A stretch of 60,680 nucleotides of DNA from DAINBT01 sp036732785 (GTDB lineage: Bacteria; Planctomycetota; Phycisphaerae; Sedimentisphaerales; SM23-30), in contig CAZICK010000009.1 in NCBI GenBank assembly GCA_964537505.1, positions 1-60,680 of the forward strand, written 5' to 3'. This document shows, in pieces, positions 1 through 7,970 of this stretch. Made by a program: the position numbers and the translations under genes. Under the pieces are notes generated by a model, which was not told the DNA's origin, ran no database searches, and saw nothing but the letters and a program-made list of their open reading frames with translations. Within the stretch, counting starts at the first letter, position 1. Every line of letters starts with the position of its first letter.

Positions 1-34
1 TTTCAACACTCAGCATCGCTGCCTGAGCAAACTT

Positions 35-50
35 TTGACGCAGGCGTCAA
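35..50. repeat. Perfect 7-bp inverted repeat
   Basis: TTGACGC and GCGTCAA are separated by AG. It lies in the gene-free first 163 bases, downstream of the leftward HEAT-repeat gene. It could be an operator or part of a terminator, but the loop is too small for a good hairpin and the following T-rich stretch is interrupted. Function unknown. Confidence 0.35.
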
Positions 51-124
51 TATTGCTTTTTGACGGCAACACCAATGCATTAAAAAATCCATTTTTGCGT
101 AACAGGCCCTGTTGGATGGAATTT

Positions 125-151
125 GGGTCAAAAAAACTGCGAAAGTTAACT
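125..151 (+). repeat. 27-bp direct repeat, left copy
   Basis: Begins GGGTCAAAAAAACTGCG and ends AAAGTTAACT. It matches positions 7944-7970, directly before the dnaE start codon, with two mismatches over 27 bases. The two copies bracket the complete sugar-metabolism module. The left copy lies 13 bases beyond the stop codon of the HEAT-repeat gene. Confidence 0.7.
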
Positions 152-163
152 GAAATATTCAGG

Positions 164-2113
164 CTAATTGGTCACCTTGTCCAATATTGCCTTTGCGCGG
201 TCAGTCACGTTTTTGTTGTCCGTGACCTGCAACACTTTTTTAAGGGCGTCGGCAACTTCGTCGGGCTTTTGCAGAACAATTTTTTCACTGATCGCCACGA
301 TTGCAAAGCTTGCCTCGTCCCTGGTTTGTGAGTTGTCCAGGTGCGTCATTGCCATCGATATTGCCTCGACCGCCGGTATTTCCCCCAGCATCCCGATAAG
401 AAGTTTTTTATCTTCGTCGAACTGAACCAGGCCGTCAGCTTCCCTGGCCATTGCAAGTTTGGTCTCGGTCGAAAAGTCACTATCTCGAACCATCCTGATA
501 TAGCCTCGCAGGGCAGTAATCTTGTGAGACGGATTCGTTGAGTTTTTGGCCATTTCGAGCAAATCGAGTGCGGCATCCGCGGTCGGCCATTTGCACAAAG
601 TACGGATTGCCGTGTCCTGTATTTGCGCATTGGCATCCGTGGTTGCGGCGCGAATAGCATTGAGCGCATCAGCACCGCCAGAGACACGCAGCAGCCGTAA
701 CAGGGCACACCTAGCGTCCGCGTTCGTCCGAGGCAGGGCCTCAAGGAATTTTTCGGTACAGGCCTGCTTGTCTGTGGAATTGCTGCAAATAGTTTTCATC
801 GAGTTTTCCGCGGCAGTGAGTTCCTCCTCATTCCTGCGATTGACCAGGATTTCCACCAGTTCGGTCAATTCCCCGGTTTTACCCGTCTGTCCCATAGCAT
901 TGATAGCGGTAACGCGAATCTGCTTGTCTGGGTCGCTGGCGGCCCTTAATAAGTACGGATTGGCTGTTGAAGTGTGCTGCTGTGCCACGATGTCGATGGC
1001 AACAAGACGAGCATTCGACGTACCTTTTTCGATCATGGCAATAATCGCTGACTCGACGTTTTTGTGATTTGTAAGCCCAGCGAGCGTGGTTTTTGCGGTG
1101 TCAGCCACTTCTGGTTGCGGGTCAACGGCAGCTTCGAATAACGTGGAAACGACCGAGGCATTACCCAGTCGTCCCAACGCTTTGAGAGCCTCTACGCGTA
1201 GGGCAACATCTCCACGCCTAGTTTTTTCGATAATTGCCGGAAGTGCCGCTGTATCGCCGCGCTGTCCAAGTGCCTGAATGATAAGAATTTGATTGTCGGC
1301 GGTCAGTTGGTTCAGTTGTGCGGTCAATAGCCGCGTCACTTCGGGATCGGCTAATTCCTGTGTTGTATGGACGGCTGAGGAGAACATAATGAAGTCATCG
1401 CTACTTAAATATTTTCGCAGCAGTGACAGGCCGTCCCTGCCCCGGAGGAGAATTGCGCCGCGTAAAGCTCCGTCACGAACCTGATGCGGAGCCGGTGTGT
1501 CGAGCAATTGGTCGTAAATAGCGACGGCCTCGTTACTTTGTCCTTTGTCTGCAATCGCCTCGGCGCAGCGGAACAAGCCTTCGCACAGGTCGAGCTGATT
1601 GGCTGGTGGCGTTTTCAACAAGGCGTTTTGCAGCGATTTGGCCGCGGACAGGTTTCCGATTTTACCCAGTGCCCTCGCGGCGGCCTGAGCTACTTGTGCT
1701 TCGGGGTCCTGCAGCATTTTTCCCAATGGTTCGACCGCCTCGGCGTCGCGCCGCACACCGAGGCTGCCGATTACACCGATCAGCGGCTGACCTTTGAGTT
1801 TGGCCATTGCAGTACGCAAAGCGACATCCACGGCCGGGTCTGGAATAGTCTCAAGCCCGTAGCGTGCCATGTGCGAGAGTTTTTCGTCATCGAGCAGTGC
1901 GGCTAGCGTCGCTACAGCGTCTTTAGTGCCAATGACGGCCAGTTGACGACAGGCATCAGCCTTTTCTTTGTGCGATGCGTCCGACTTCAGAACGGCAATC
2001 AGTTCAGCCTCTTGCTGCTTTGTAGCCGGCGGGACGGTTTGCCCAAACGATTGAATAGCGATGGTGAACAGCAGCGTAACGGTCAGTATAAAGCTTATTC
2101 TTGACTTTGACAT
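164..2113 (-). CDS. Exported HEAT-repeat protein
   Basis: 649 residues. The N-terminus is a signal peptide (basic residues, then a hydrophobic run to about residue 22, probable cleavage near SFG/QT). The rest is a chain of about 15 alpha-helical HEAT/PBS-lyase-like repeats recognisable by recurring patterns such as AARALGKIG, ALKALGRLG and AINAMGQTG. Such solenoids are protein-interaction scaffolds; no catalytic motif is visible. It is the last gene of a leftward operon after the DUF1080 lipoprotein and the Tat-exported oxidoreductase, a combination typical of planctomycete sugar-degradation loci, so a periplasmic scaffolding role there is plausible but inferred. ATG start preceded by AAAGGA. 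Confidence 0.85.
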   Translation of the reverse strand: MSKSRISFILTVTLLFTIAIQSFGQTVPPATKQQEAELIAVLKSDASHKEKADACRQLAVIGTKDAVATLAALLDDEKLSHMARYGLETIPDPAVDVALRTAMAKLKGQPLIGVIGSLGVRRDAEAVEPLGKMLQDPEAQVAQAAARALGKIGNLSAAKSLQNALLKTPPANQLDLCEGLFRCAEAIADKGQSNEAVAIYDQLLDTPAPHQVRDGALRGAILLRGRDGLSLLRKYLSSDDFIMFSSAVHTTQELADPEVTRLLTAQLNQLTADNQILIIQALGQRGDTAALPAIIEKTRRGDVALRVEALKALGRLGNASVVSTLFEAAVDPQPEVADTAKTTLAGLTNHKNVESAIIAMIEKGTSNARLVAIDIVAQQHTSTANPYLLRAASDPDKQIRVTAINAMGQTGKTGELTELVEILVNRRNEEELTAAENSMKTICSNSTDKQACTEKFLEALPRTNADARCALLRLLRVSGGADALNAIRAATTDANAQIQDTAIRTLCKWPTADAALDLLEMAKNSTNPSHKITALRGYIRMVRDSDFSTETKLAMAREADGLVQFDEDKKLLIGMLGEIPAVEAISMAMTHLDNSQTRDEASFAIVAISEKIVLQKPDEVADALKKVLQVTDNKNVTDRAKAILDKVTN

Positions 2114-2145
2114 AGTTTAGATTCCTTTACGATTGAAATCGGTTT

Positions 2146-3459
2146 TTAGATAATCCACGGCTCGCGCATCGCCCGCGAGCGCAGCCGATTGGCTTGAGGG
2201 TCATCGATGAATTCTTCTTTGACAGGATCGTAGCGTAAGTTGCGTTTGAGCCACATACATATATTGGCCGCGTGCACTGTGGACATGGACCGGTGCATCA
2301 CTTGCGAGTTGGCCACGGTGGAGTGGCGTGTTTTGACACAGTCTAAGAAATTGCGAACGTGGTTCATCGGACGTTGTGTGCGAGCCACGTAATTATCGAC
2401 CAGCTTCTTGAAGTCGTCCATCAGTGCGGGTGATGAAACCTCCGGTTTCGAATATCCGTCGGCTGTCGATACCCAACCTTCGGCGCCTTCATAGCGGACA
2501 CCACATGAACCGTGCCAGATTTTTTCTGCCATGTCACGTTCCAGAATCATTTCTATACCGTTGGCAAAACGTGTGACCATACCGTCCCCGGTGGGATTGT
2601 TTACGTATTCGTATTCGATTGCCGAGGTATTAGCGGCGTCAATCGCGACCTGGCACTGGGCAAACGTGTGGGCGCCCCATTCTCCGATACAACTGGTGTG
2701 GAAATCGTAGTAGCCCCGCCAGCTACCGCGTGTGTAGGCGGAATTGTAAGGCCGCCAGGGACACGGGCCCAGCCACTCGTCCCAGTACACCTCATCCCTT
2801 GGAGGCTGGGACTCTTCGGGCAGCCATTCGTGGCTCATTTCCGCCGCATCCCACGGGGCAATGTGGGCACGCACAGTGCTCACTTTACCGAGGCGACCGG
2901 TGCGGAGCAACTCATTGGCAAATGTGAAATTTCCCTCGCTGAGCCGTTGGGTGCCGGTTTGATAAATGCGCCGGTATCGTTTGGCGGTCTGGACCACAGC
3001 CTGTCCCTCGGCGATGGTCATGGATGACGGTTTTTCGGAATAGACGTCCTTGCCCGAGCGCATCGCCATAATGGAAGCGAGCGCATGCCAGCGGTCTCCG
3101 GTGGCGATTAACAGGGCGTCAATATCAGTACGTTCGGCGAGGAATTCCCGCATGTCACGGTATGTTGCGCAATCCTGGTTGCCGTAGCGGGTGTCCACGA
3201 TTTGCTTGACGGCCTCGGCACGTTCCTTCTGGGCATCGCAGACAGCGACAAATTGCACATCCGACTCCGGCAGCATCCATTGCATGTCGTGCGTGCCCCG
3301 GCTGCCGAGGCCGAGGCCGCCCAGAATAATGCGTTCGCTGGGAGCGACCCTTCCTCCGCGTCCAAACACCGATGCGGGAACGATATACGGTGCCGCGGCT
3401 AAAACCGCTGTGCGTTTCAAAAACGCACGGCGAGTAGATGTCAAGTTTTTGTTTGGCAT
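2146..3459 (-). CDS. Tat-exported Gfo/Idh/MocA family oxidoreductase
   Basis: 437 residues from the ATG at 3457-3459, chosen because GGAG lies six bases upstream; an in-frame TTG at 3495 has no SD. The N-terminus carries a Tat motif (TRRAFLK, Arg10-Arg11) followed by an alanine-rich hydrophobic segment. A Rossmann fold begins at GGLGLGSRG (about residue 48) and the family EKP signature (YSEKPSS) is near residue 142. These enzymes oxidise or reduce sugars and related polyols with tightly bound NAD(P); folding with cofactor in the cytoplasm explains Tat export. It sits between the DUF1080 lipoprotein gene and the HEAT gene in one leftward operon. Substrate cannot be read from sequence. Confidence 0.9.
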   Translation of the reverse strand: MPNKNLTSTRRAFLKRTAVLAAAPYIVPASVFGRGGRVAPSERIILGGLGLGSRGTHDMQWMLPESDVQFVAVCDAQKERAEAVKQIVDTRYGNQDCATYRDMREFLAERTDIDALLIATGDRWHALASIMAMRSGKDVYSEKPSSMTIAEGQAVVQTAKRYRRIYQTGTQRLSEGNFTFANELLRTGRLGKVSTVRAHIAPWDAAEMSHEWLPEESQPPRDEVYWDEWLGPCPWRPYNSAYTRGSWRGYYDFHTSCIGEWGAHTFAQCQVAIDAANTSAIEYEYVNNPTGDGMVTRFANGIEMILERDMAEKIWHGSCGVRYEGAEGWVSTADGYSKPEVSSPALMDDFKKLVDNYVARTQRPMNHVRNFLDCVKTRHSTVANSQVMHRSMSTVHAANICMWLKRNLRYDPVKEEFIDDPQANRLRSRAMREPWII

Positions 3460-3538
3460 GTCAATCTCCATTTGATTTAGCTGAAACTTATCCAATTACG
3501 CTCGGTTAGTTACTATCTAAAGGTCAATAGTCGCGGTT

Positions 3539-4156
3539 TCAAAGGGTTTTGATGAGTATTTCACGAACGACAATTTTCATGGGGCCGAACTCCTGTCCCG
3601 GGTGGACCTGAAACCCGATACGGCCTGCATCCGTGGTGTTATCGTGTACATCAGCGACCTGGTGATCGTTGAGCCAAATCTGAAGGTGATCGCCCTCGGC
3701 GCGAATGACCATATTATTCCAACCATTTTGATTTACAATAGTTTTGTCCGTATTCATGGCCAGGAACATTTTTCCCGGGCAGTAGAGAGTGCCTGAATAA
3801 CATTGTGGATTGGCAAACTCTAAGATATCGGCCTGGTAGGCTTTGTTGTCTGACTGATAGCGAAACCAGATTCCGCTATTGCAGGGCCACTCCACCCGAT
3901 ACGTTACTTTGAGAGAAAAATCTTTATAAATGGCTTGAGTAAAAAGATCACCGGGTGCGTTGTTATCTCCCTGTGTGCCGACAATACCGTCCTGTTGGAC
4001 AGTCCATTTAGCTCCACCACTGGATTTCCAGCCGACGAGGTCTTTACCATTGAAAATTTTCTGATATTCTGCCTGGTGATTTTGAATATCTCTTCCGCAA
4101 CCGCCAAAAAACACCAAAATCGATAAGATTACAGAGTGGGTGAAAAATTTTAACAT
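3539..4156 (-). CDS. DUF1080 (3-keto-disaccharide hydrolase-like) lipoprotein
   Basis: 205 residues. The N-terminus is a lipoprotein signal (hydrophobic stretch then FGGC, Cys20). The body is a single DUF1080/LamG-like jelly-roll domain starting at FNGKDLVGWK (about residue 35) and including IWFRYQSD and IWLNDHQVADV. Members of this family have been linked to 3-keto-glycoside hydrolysis or carbohydrate binding; which applies here is not visible. First gene of the leftward operon, with a good SD (GGAG) before ATG. Pairing with a periplasmic Gfo/Idh oxidoreductase fits a keto-sugar route in which the oxidoreductase forms a 3-keto sugar that this protein cleaves; that link is inference. Confidence 0.85.
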   Translation of the reverse strand: MLKFFTHSVILSILVFFGGCGRDIQNHQAEYQKIFNGKDLVGWKSSGGAKWTVQQDGIVGTQGDNNAPGDLFTQAIYKDFSLKVTYRVEWPCNSGIWFRYQSDNKAYQADILEFANPQCYSGTLYCPGKMFLAMNTDKTIVNQNGWNNMVIRAEGDHLQIWLNDHQVADVHDNTTDAGRIGFQVHPGQEFGPMKIVVREILIKTL

Positions 4157-4554
4157 TTTTTTACTCCTTCCAGATTTGTCAATTTAGATTGTGCCTTTCC
4201 TTAACGTCAAACCAGTTTATCAATTACCGCTACTGTACCATAGATGAACGGAAAGTCATCCAAAAAATGGGTTCTTACAAAAAAAGTCAGTAAAGTGCGA
4301 TTTCGCACTTAAAATTTACCAGTTTCCGCTGGCCTTCCTTGTGTTAAACCAATGGTATTATGCTAACTTATTGAGAAAACGTAAGTTAAACGCAAATTTC
4401 TATACACTTTAATAAGGCCAAAAAATGATTGATATTCGGCTCAAGGCAGGATAGATTGTGTTTTTTGACGTCATGGCAAAGTGTTCCCGTTGGTCGCTCG
4501 CTAGAATGGTAAGATCACGAAATTAAAGAACGGTTTTAATGTAGGAGAAACATT
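4157..4554. promoter_or_regulatory. Divergent control region of the two sugar operons
   Basis: 398 bases between the leftward DUF1080 operon and the rightward isomerase operon, with no plausible gene. It is AT-rich, contains the palindrome at 4293-4310 in its middle, and a TGACGTCA palindrome near 4466. No strong sigma70 pair was recognised. Its position makes it the likely shared promoter/operator region. Confidence 0.5.
4293..4310. promoter_or_regulatory. Operator-like palindrome AAGTGCGATTTCGCACTT
   Basis: Perfect 8-bp arms (AAGTGCGA/TCGCACTT) around TT, in the divergent intergenic region. A related site, AAGTGC-N4-TCGCAC, occurs at 36036-36053 just upstream of the PhoD-like phosphatase gene. 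Size and symmetry suit a dimeric helix-turn-helix regulator; no regulator gene is adjacent. Confidence 0.5.
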
Positions 4555-5451
4555 ATGAAGAAGATTTCAATAGGTACCTGGGCGTACACCATAGGGCCAT
4601 ACCGAGATCATCCGATACCATGGGAAGAGGTAATCAGCAATGTTAAGTCGTTGGGGTTCGATGGCGTTGAGTTGGGCGGTTTTCCACCGCATCCGAATCC
4701 GGACGATTTAACTAACAAAAAGCAACGTGACAGGTGCAAAAAGCAAATTGCCCAATTAGGTCTCGAATGGTCGGGCCTGGCTGCAAATCTATGGGGTGAA
4801 CACCTGATTGACGCGGAAGATAATACAGCTTATTTGGAGACGTTTCGTAAGAACCTGCAGTTTTGCGTGGATTTAGGCATACCGGCGATTCGTGTTGACA
4901 CAGTACAGCCGCCCACCATCTTTGAGAAAGTGAACCCGAGTACCGCCCTTATGCGGGTTGTCAATACCTGGAAGGTTTGCACATCTGAGGCTGCCGATAA
5001 AGGTGTCCGTGTGGCATGGGAATTCGAGCCGGGCTTTGCTTTCAACAAACCGTCAGATATAATTCGCATTGTCGAGGCAATTGACAATGATAATTTTGGG
5101 ATAATGTTCGATACCTGTCATGGATATATGGTGGCGGTAGAGGGTTCCCGCCAGTGGGGAAAGAAGGAAATTCTTTCAGGCGGCGTGCTGGAACTGGCAC
5201 AAAAGTTACGCGGCAAGATCAACCATATACACCTGATCGACTCTGATGGAACCCTGCACGATCAGGAAACGTCAACCCATGCCCCCATGGGTGAGGGAAA
5301 AATCGATTTCGACGAGTTGCTGCCCGAATTGGCAAAAAATGATATGGGACATAATTGGTGGACGATCGATCTGTGTTTCTGGCCCGATGCCTGGCCCGTT
5401 ACGGAAAAATGCAAAAAGGCCGTGGACATCCTTAATGAAAAGTACGGCTGA
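4555..5451 (+). CDS. Sugar phosphate isomerase/epimerase (xylose isomerase-like TIM barrel)
   Basis: 298 residues, no signal peptide, so cytoplasmic. It belongs to the AP-endonuclease-2/xylose-isomerase-like TIM-barrel superfamily. Candidate metal ligands occur in the usual strand-end positions: WEFEPG, MFDTCHGY, HIHLIDSDG and the closing H-x-PMGEGKIDFDELL segment. The family interconverts keto/aldo or epimeric sugars and inositol derivatives; specificity is not evident. ATG is preceded by GTAGGAG at good spacing. It is the first gene of a rightward three-gene operon with a Gfo/Idh oxidoreductase (45 bp downstream) and a cupin/PMI-like enzyme, pointing to intracellular handling of the sugar processed by the divergent exported enzymes. 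Confidence 0.88.
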   Translation: MKKISIGTWAYTIGPYRDHPIPWEEVISNVKSLGFDGVELGGFPPHPNPDDLTNKKQRDRCKKQIAQLGLEWSGLAANLWGEHLIDAEDNTAYLETFRKNLQFCVDLGIPAIRVDTVQPPTIFEKVNPSTALMRVVNTWKVCTSEAADKGVRVAWEFEPGFAFNKPSDIIRIVEAIDNDNFGIMFDTCHGYMVAVEGSRQWGKKEILSGGVLELAQKLRGKINHIHLIDSDGTLHDQETSTHAPMGEGKIDFDELLPELAKNDMGHNWWTIDLCFWPDAWPVTEKCKKAVDILNEKYG

Positions 5452-5496
5452 GTCTAATAAATTGAATCCGGCTAAAGTTTGTTTAGGAGATGTAAG

Positions 5497-6633
5497 GTGA
5501 ATAAATTAAGGATCGGTTTGATTGGATGCGGTTTTATGGGCCGAGCCCATTCGAATGCCTACCGCAAGGTAAATCAGTTTTTTGATCTCGGATACGAGCC
5601 TGTACTCCAGGCGGCTTGTGCCCGAAATGGGAAGAAGCTTAAAACTTTTGCAGACAATTGGGGATGGAAAAGCTACGAAACGGATTGGCGTAAACTCATT
5701 GGGCGGGATGATATCGATGCAATTGACATCTCCAGCCCTAATAATACCCATCTGGATATCGCCCTGGCGGCGGCGGCGGCTGGGAAAATGATACTTTGTG
5801 AGAAGCCCCTGGCGATGAACGCACAGGAGGGCGAAGCCATGACTGAAGCGGTCGAAAAGGCGGGTGTGGCGAATATGGTCTGGTTTAATTACCGTCGGGT
5901 ACCCGCTATCGCACTTGCCAGACAGATCGTTGAGAAAGGCAATTTGGGAAAAATTTTCCATTATCGCGCTAAATATCTACAGGATTGGACGATTAGTCCT
6001 AAAGTACCTCAGGGAGGGGCTGCGCTCTGGAGGCTGGATATCGACGTGGCCGGCAGTGGGGTAACCGGCGATCTGCTGGCTCATTCGATCGATACCGCTA
6101 TATGGCTCAATGGCCCACTCTCGTCCGTATGCGCTATGACGGAAACTTTCATTAAAGAACGCCAACTGCAGGACGAGCCAGGTAAAACGAAACCCGTAAA
6201 AATTGACGATGCCTGTGCCTTCCTGGCCCGATTTAAAAACGGGTCGCTTGGAACATTCGAATCGACGCGGTATGCCCGCGGCAGAAAGAACCAAAACACG
6301 TTCGAGATAAACGGTGAAAACGCATCGGTTTGTTTTGATCTGGAAGATGCTCATCGCCTGGGGTATTTCGACCATAATGATGAGGAGGGTTTGCATGGGT
6401 GGCGATCGATTCTTGTCACGGACTTCGAACACCCATATATGGACCGCTGGTGGGTGCCTGGGTGCGTCATCGGTTATGAGCATACTTTTATCAATGCGCT
6501 GGCTGATTTTTTGAAAGGTTTGGAGTCCGACAAAAAGTTATGCCCGGACTTCAAAGATGCACTCGAAACTCAATACGTCTGCGACGCGGTACTGTCATCG
6601 GCAAAGAACGGCCAATGGGAAACTCTCGAATAA
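5497..6633 (+). CDS. Cytoplasmic Gfo/Idh/MocA family oxidoreductase
   Basis: 378 residues from GTG at 5497, selected because AGGAG lies seven bases upstream; an earlier TTG at 5479 would put the SD inside the gene. The protein opens directly with the Rossmann fingerprint GLIGCGFMGRAH and has the family signature CEKPLAM near residue 105, followed by the C-terminal alpha/beta domain with DLLAHSIDTAIW. Unlike the exported paralogue at 2146-3459 it has no signal sequence, so it acts on sugars in the cytoplasm with NAD(P). It resembles inositol 2-dehydrogenase-type enzymes but substrate is not assignable. Middle gene of the isomerase/oxidoreductase/cupin operon. Confidence 0.9.
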   Translation: MNKLRIGLIGCGFMGRAHSNAYRKVNQFFDLGYEPVLQAACARNGKKLKTFADNWGWKSYETDWRKLIGRDDIDAIDISSPNNTHLDIALAAAAAGKMILCEKPLAMNAQEGEAMTEAVEKAGVANMVWFNYRRVPAIALARQIVEKGNLGKIFHYRAKYLQDWTISPKVPQGGAALWRLDIDVAGSGVTGDLLAHSIDTAIWLNGPLSSVCAMTETFIKERQLQDEPGKTKPVKIDDACAFLARFKNGSLGTFESTRYARGRKNQNTFEINGENASVCFDLEDAHRLGYFDHNDEEGLHGWRSILVTDFEHPYMDRWWVPGCVIGYEHTFINALADFLKGLESDKKLCPDFKDALETQYVCDAVLSSAKNGQWETLE

Positions 6634-6659
6634 TCTCTAAATTACAAGGAAACAATGTC

Positions 6660-7874
6660 ATGGCCACAAAATCACTGGCTGAAAGAGCTATGGAGCAGGG
6701 AAGAGGAATCTTGAGACTCGCCCCCAACTGGGTGTCGCGTTCATTTTGCGTTCCGGGGCGCAGGATTAAAATGCACCATGAAGATTGCTATGCCCTGGGC
6801 GGTGAACGGGGCGGCATTAACGAGCGATGGTTTTCTTCGACCACCCCTGCTGATAATGGTCCGTTAACCGGTCCAAACGAAGGACTCAGCTTTGTTGTGT
6901 TCGAGGATGGATCAGAGACTCAGGAGATTTTATTGCGAGACGTAGTTAATGAGTTGCAAGATTCATTGATTGGCGAACGTCTCTGGCGGGAGCATGGCCG
7001 TTGGCCGATTTATTCGAAGTTTTTTGACAATAAAGGCGCTCTGCCGCTTCATATCCATCATCGCAACGAACATGCCGAGTTAACCGGGAAGATTGGAAAA
7101 CCAGAGGCCTATTATTTTCCCCCCCAAGTAAATAACTACGGCGGGGATTTTCCTCACACCTTTTTTGGTTTGAATCCTGGAACCACCAAAGATCAGGTGC
7201 TCCGCTGCCTGAAGGATTTTGACAAGGGCGACAACAAGATCACGAACCTCTGTCCCGCCTATCGCCTGGAAGTGGGCACGGGCTGGGACGTACCGCCGGG
7301 TCTTCTGCACGCACCGGGCAGCCTTTGTACATACGAGCCGCAAAGAGACTCCGACGTCTATTCGATGTATCAATCGCTCGCCGGCGATCAGATTGTTCCG
7401 AAAGAATTGTTTTGGAAGGATACACCCGAAGACAGAATAGGCGATGTGGACTACTTGCTGGATGTAATTGACTGGGATTTGAACGTCGATCCTGATTTTG
7501 TTACGAATCGCTTCATGCGTAAAAAACCGGTTCTGCCAGTGGATGAAATGGAAGCCGAAGGATATATCGATAATTGGATTTGTTACAAAGCCGAGGCCCT
7601 TAGTGCCAAAGAACTGACCGTTCTTCCGGGACGATCTGTAACCATTAAGGACAGCGCCGCATACGGTATGATCATGATGCAGGGACATGGCAAGATGGGG
7701 ATATGGGATGTTGATACTCCCGTTATCATACGTTATGGCCAACTGACAAGTGATGAATTTTTTGTTAGTGAACAGGCCGCCATGGAAGGCGTCCATATCG
7801 TCAACCCTTCAAAAACAGATCCAATTGTGATGCTTAAACATTTTGGGCCAAATAATCCGGACCTGATACTCTGA
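6660..7874 (+). CDS. Cupin / class I mannose-6-phosphate isomerase-like protein
   Basis: 404 residues from ATG at 6660, which has AAGGA upstream; longer in-frame versions would overlap the preceding gene. Visible features are a cupin metal-binding core with HIHHRNEH, and WDVPPGLLHAPGSL plus TYEPQRDSDVYSMY, which recall the metal site of type I phosphomannose isomerases. The second half (PGRSVTIKDSAAYGMIMMQGHG) looks like a second cupin-like barrel. It probably isomerises a sugar or sugar phosphate using a bound divalent metal. Last gene of the rightward sugar operon, 26 bp after the oxidoreductase gene. The exact reaction is not established from sequence. Confidence 0.75.
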   Translation: MATKSLAERAMEQGRGILRLAPNWVSRSFCVPGRRIKMHHEDCYALGGERGGINERWFSSTTPADNGPLTGPNEGLSFVVFEDGSETQEILLRDVVNELQDSLIGERLWREHGRWPIYSKFFDNKGALPLHIHHRNEHAELTGKIGKPEAYYFPPQVNNYGGDFPHTFFGLNPGTTKDQVLRCLKDFDKGDNKITNLCPAYRLEVGTGWDVPPGLLHAPGSLCTYEPQRDSDVYSMYQSLAGDQIVPKELFWKDTPEDRIGDVDYLLDVIDWDLNVDPDFVTNRFMRKKPVLPVDEMEAEGYIDNWICYKAEALSAKELTVLPGRSVTIKDSAAYGMIMMQGHGKMGIWDVDTPVIIRYGQLTSDEFFVSEQAAMEGVHIVNPSKTDPIVMLKHFGPNNPDLIL

Positions 7875-7943
7875 GTCGATGGCATGTTATGTGATGACAT
7901 TCACTGAACGAACAAACTCAATCGTTAATCAAAATACAGATAT

Positions 7944-7970
7944 GGGTTAAAAAGACTGCGAAAGTTAACT
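7944..7970 (+). repeat. 27-bp direct repeat, right copy (before dnaE)
   Basis: Begins GGGTTAAAAAGACTGCG and ends AAAGTTAACT, with the dnaE ATG at the very next base. It matches 125-151 except at two positions. Because it forms the immediate 5' flank of a housekeeping gene, it may be the original sequence, with the distant copy produced by insertion or rearrangement. Confidence 0.7.

Noticed and set aside
3460..3495. Upstream TTG start for the exported oxidoreductase
   Set aside because: No SD precedes it, while the ATG at 3457-3459 has GGAG at ideal spacing and begins a normal Tat signal.
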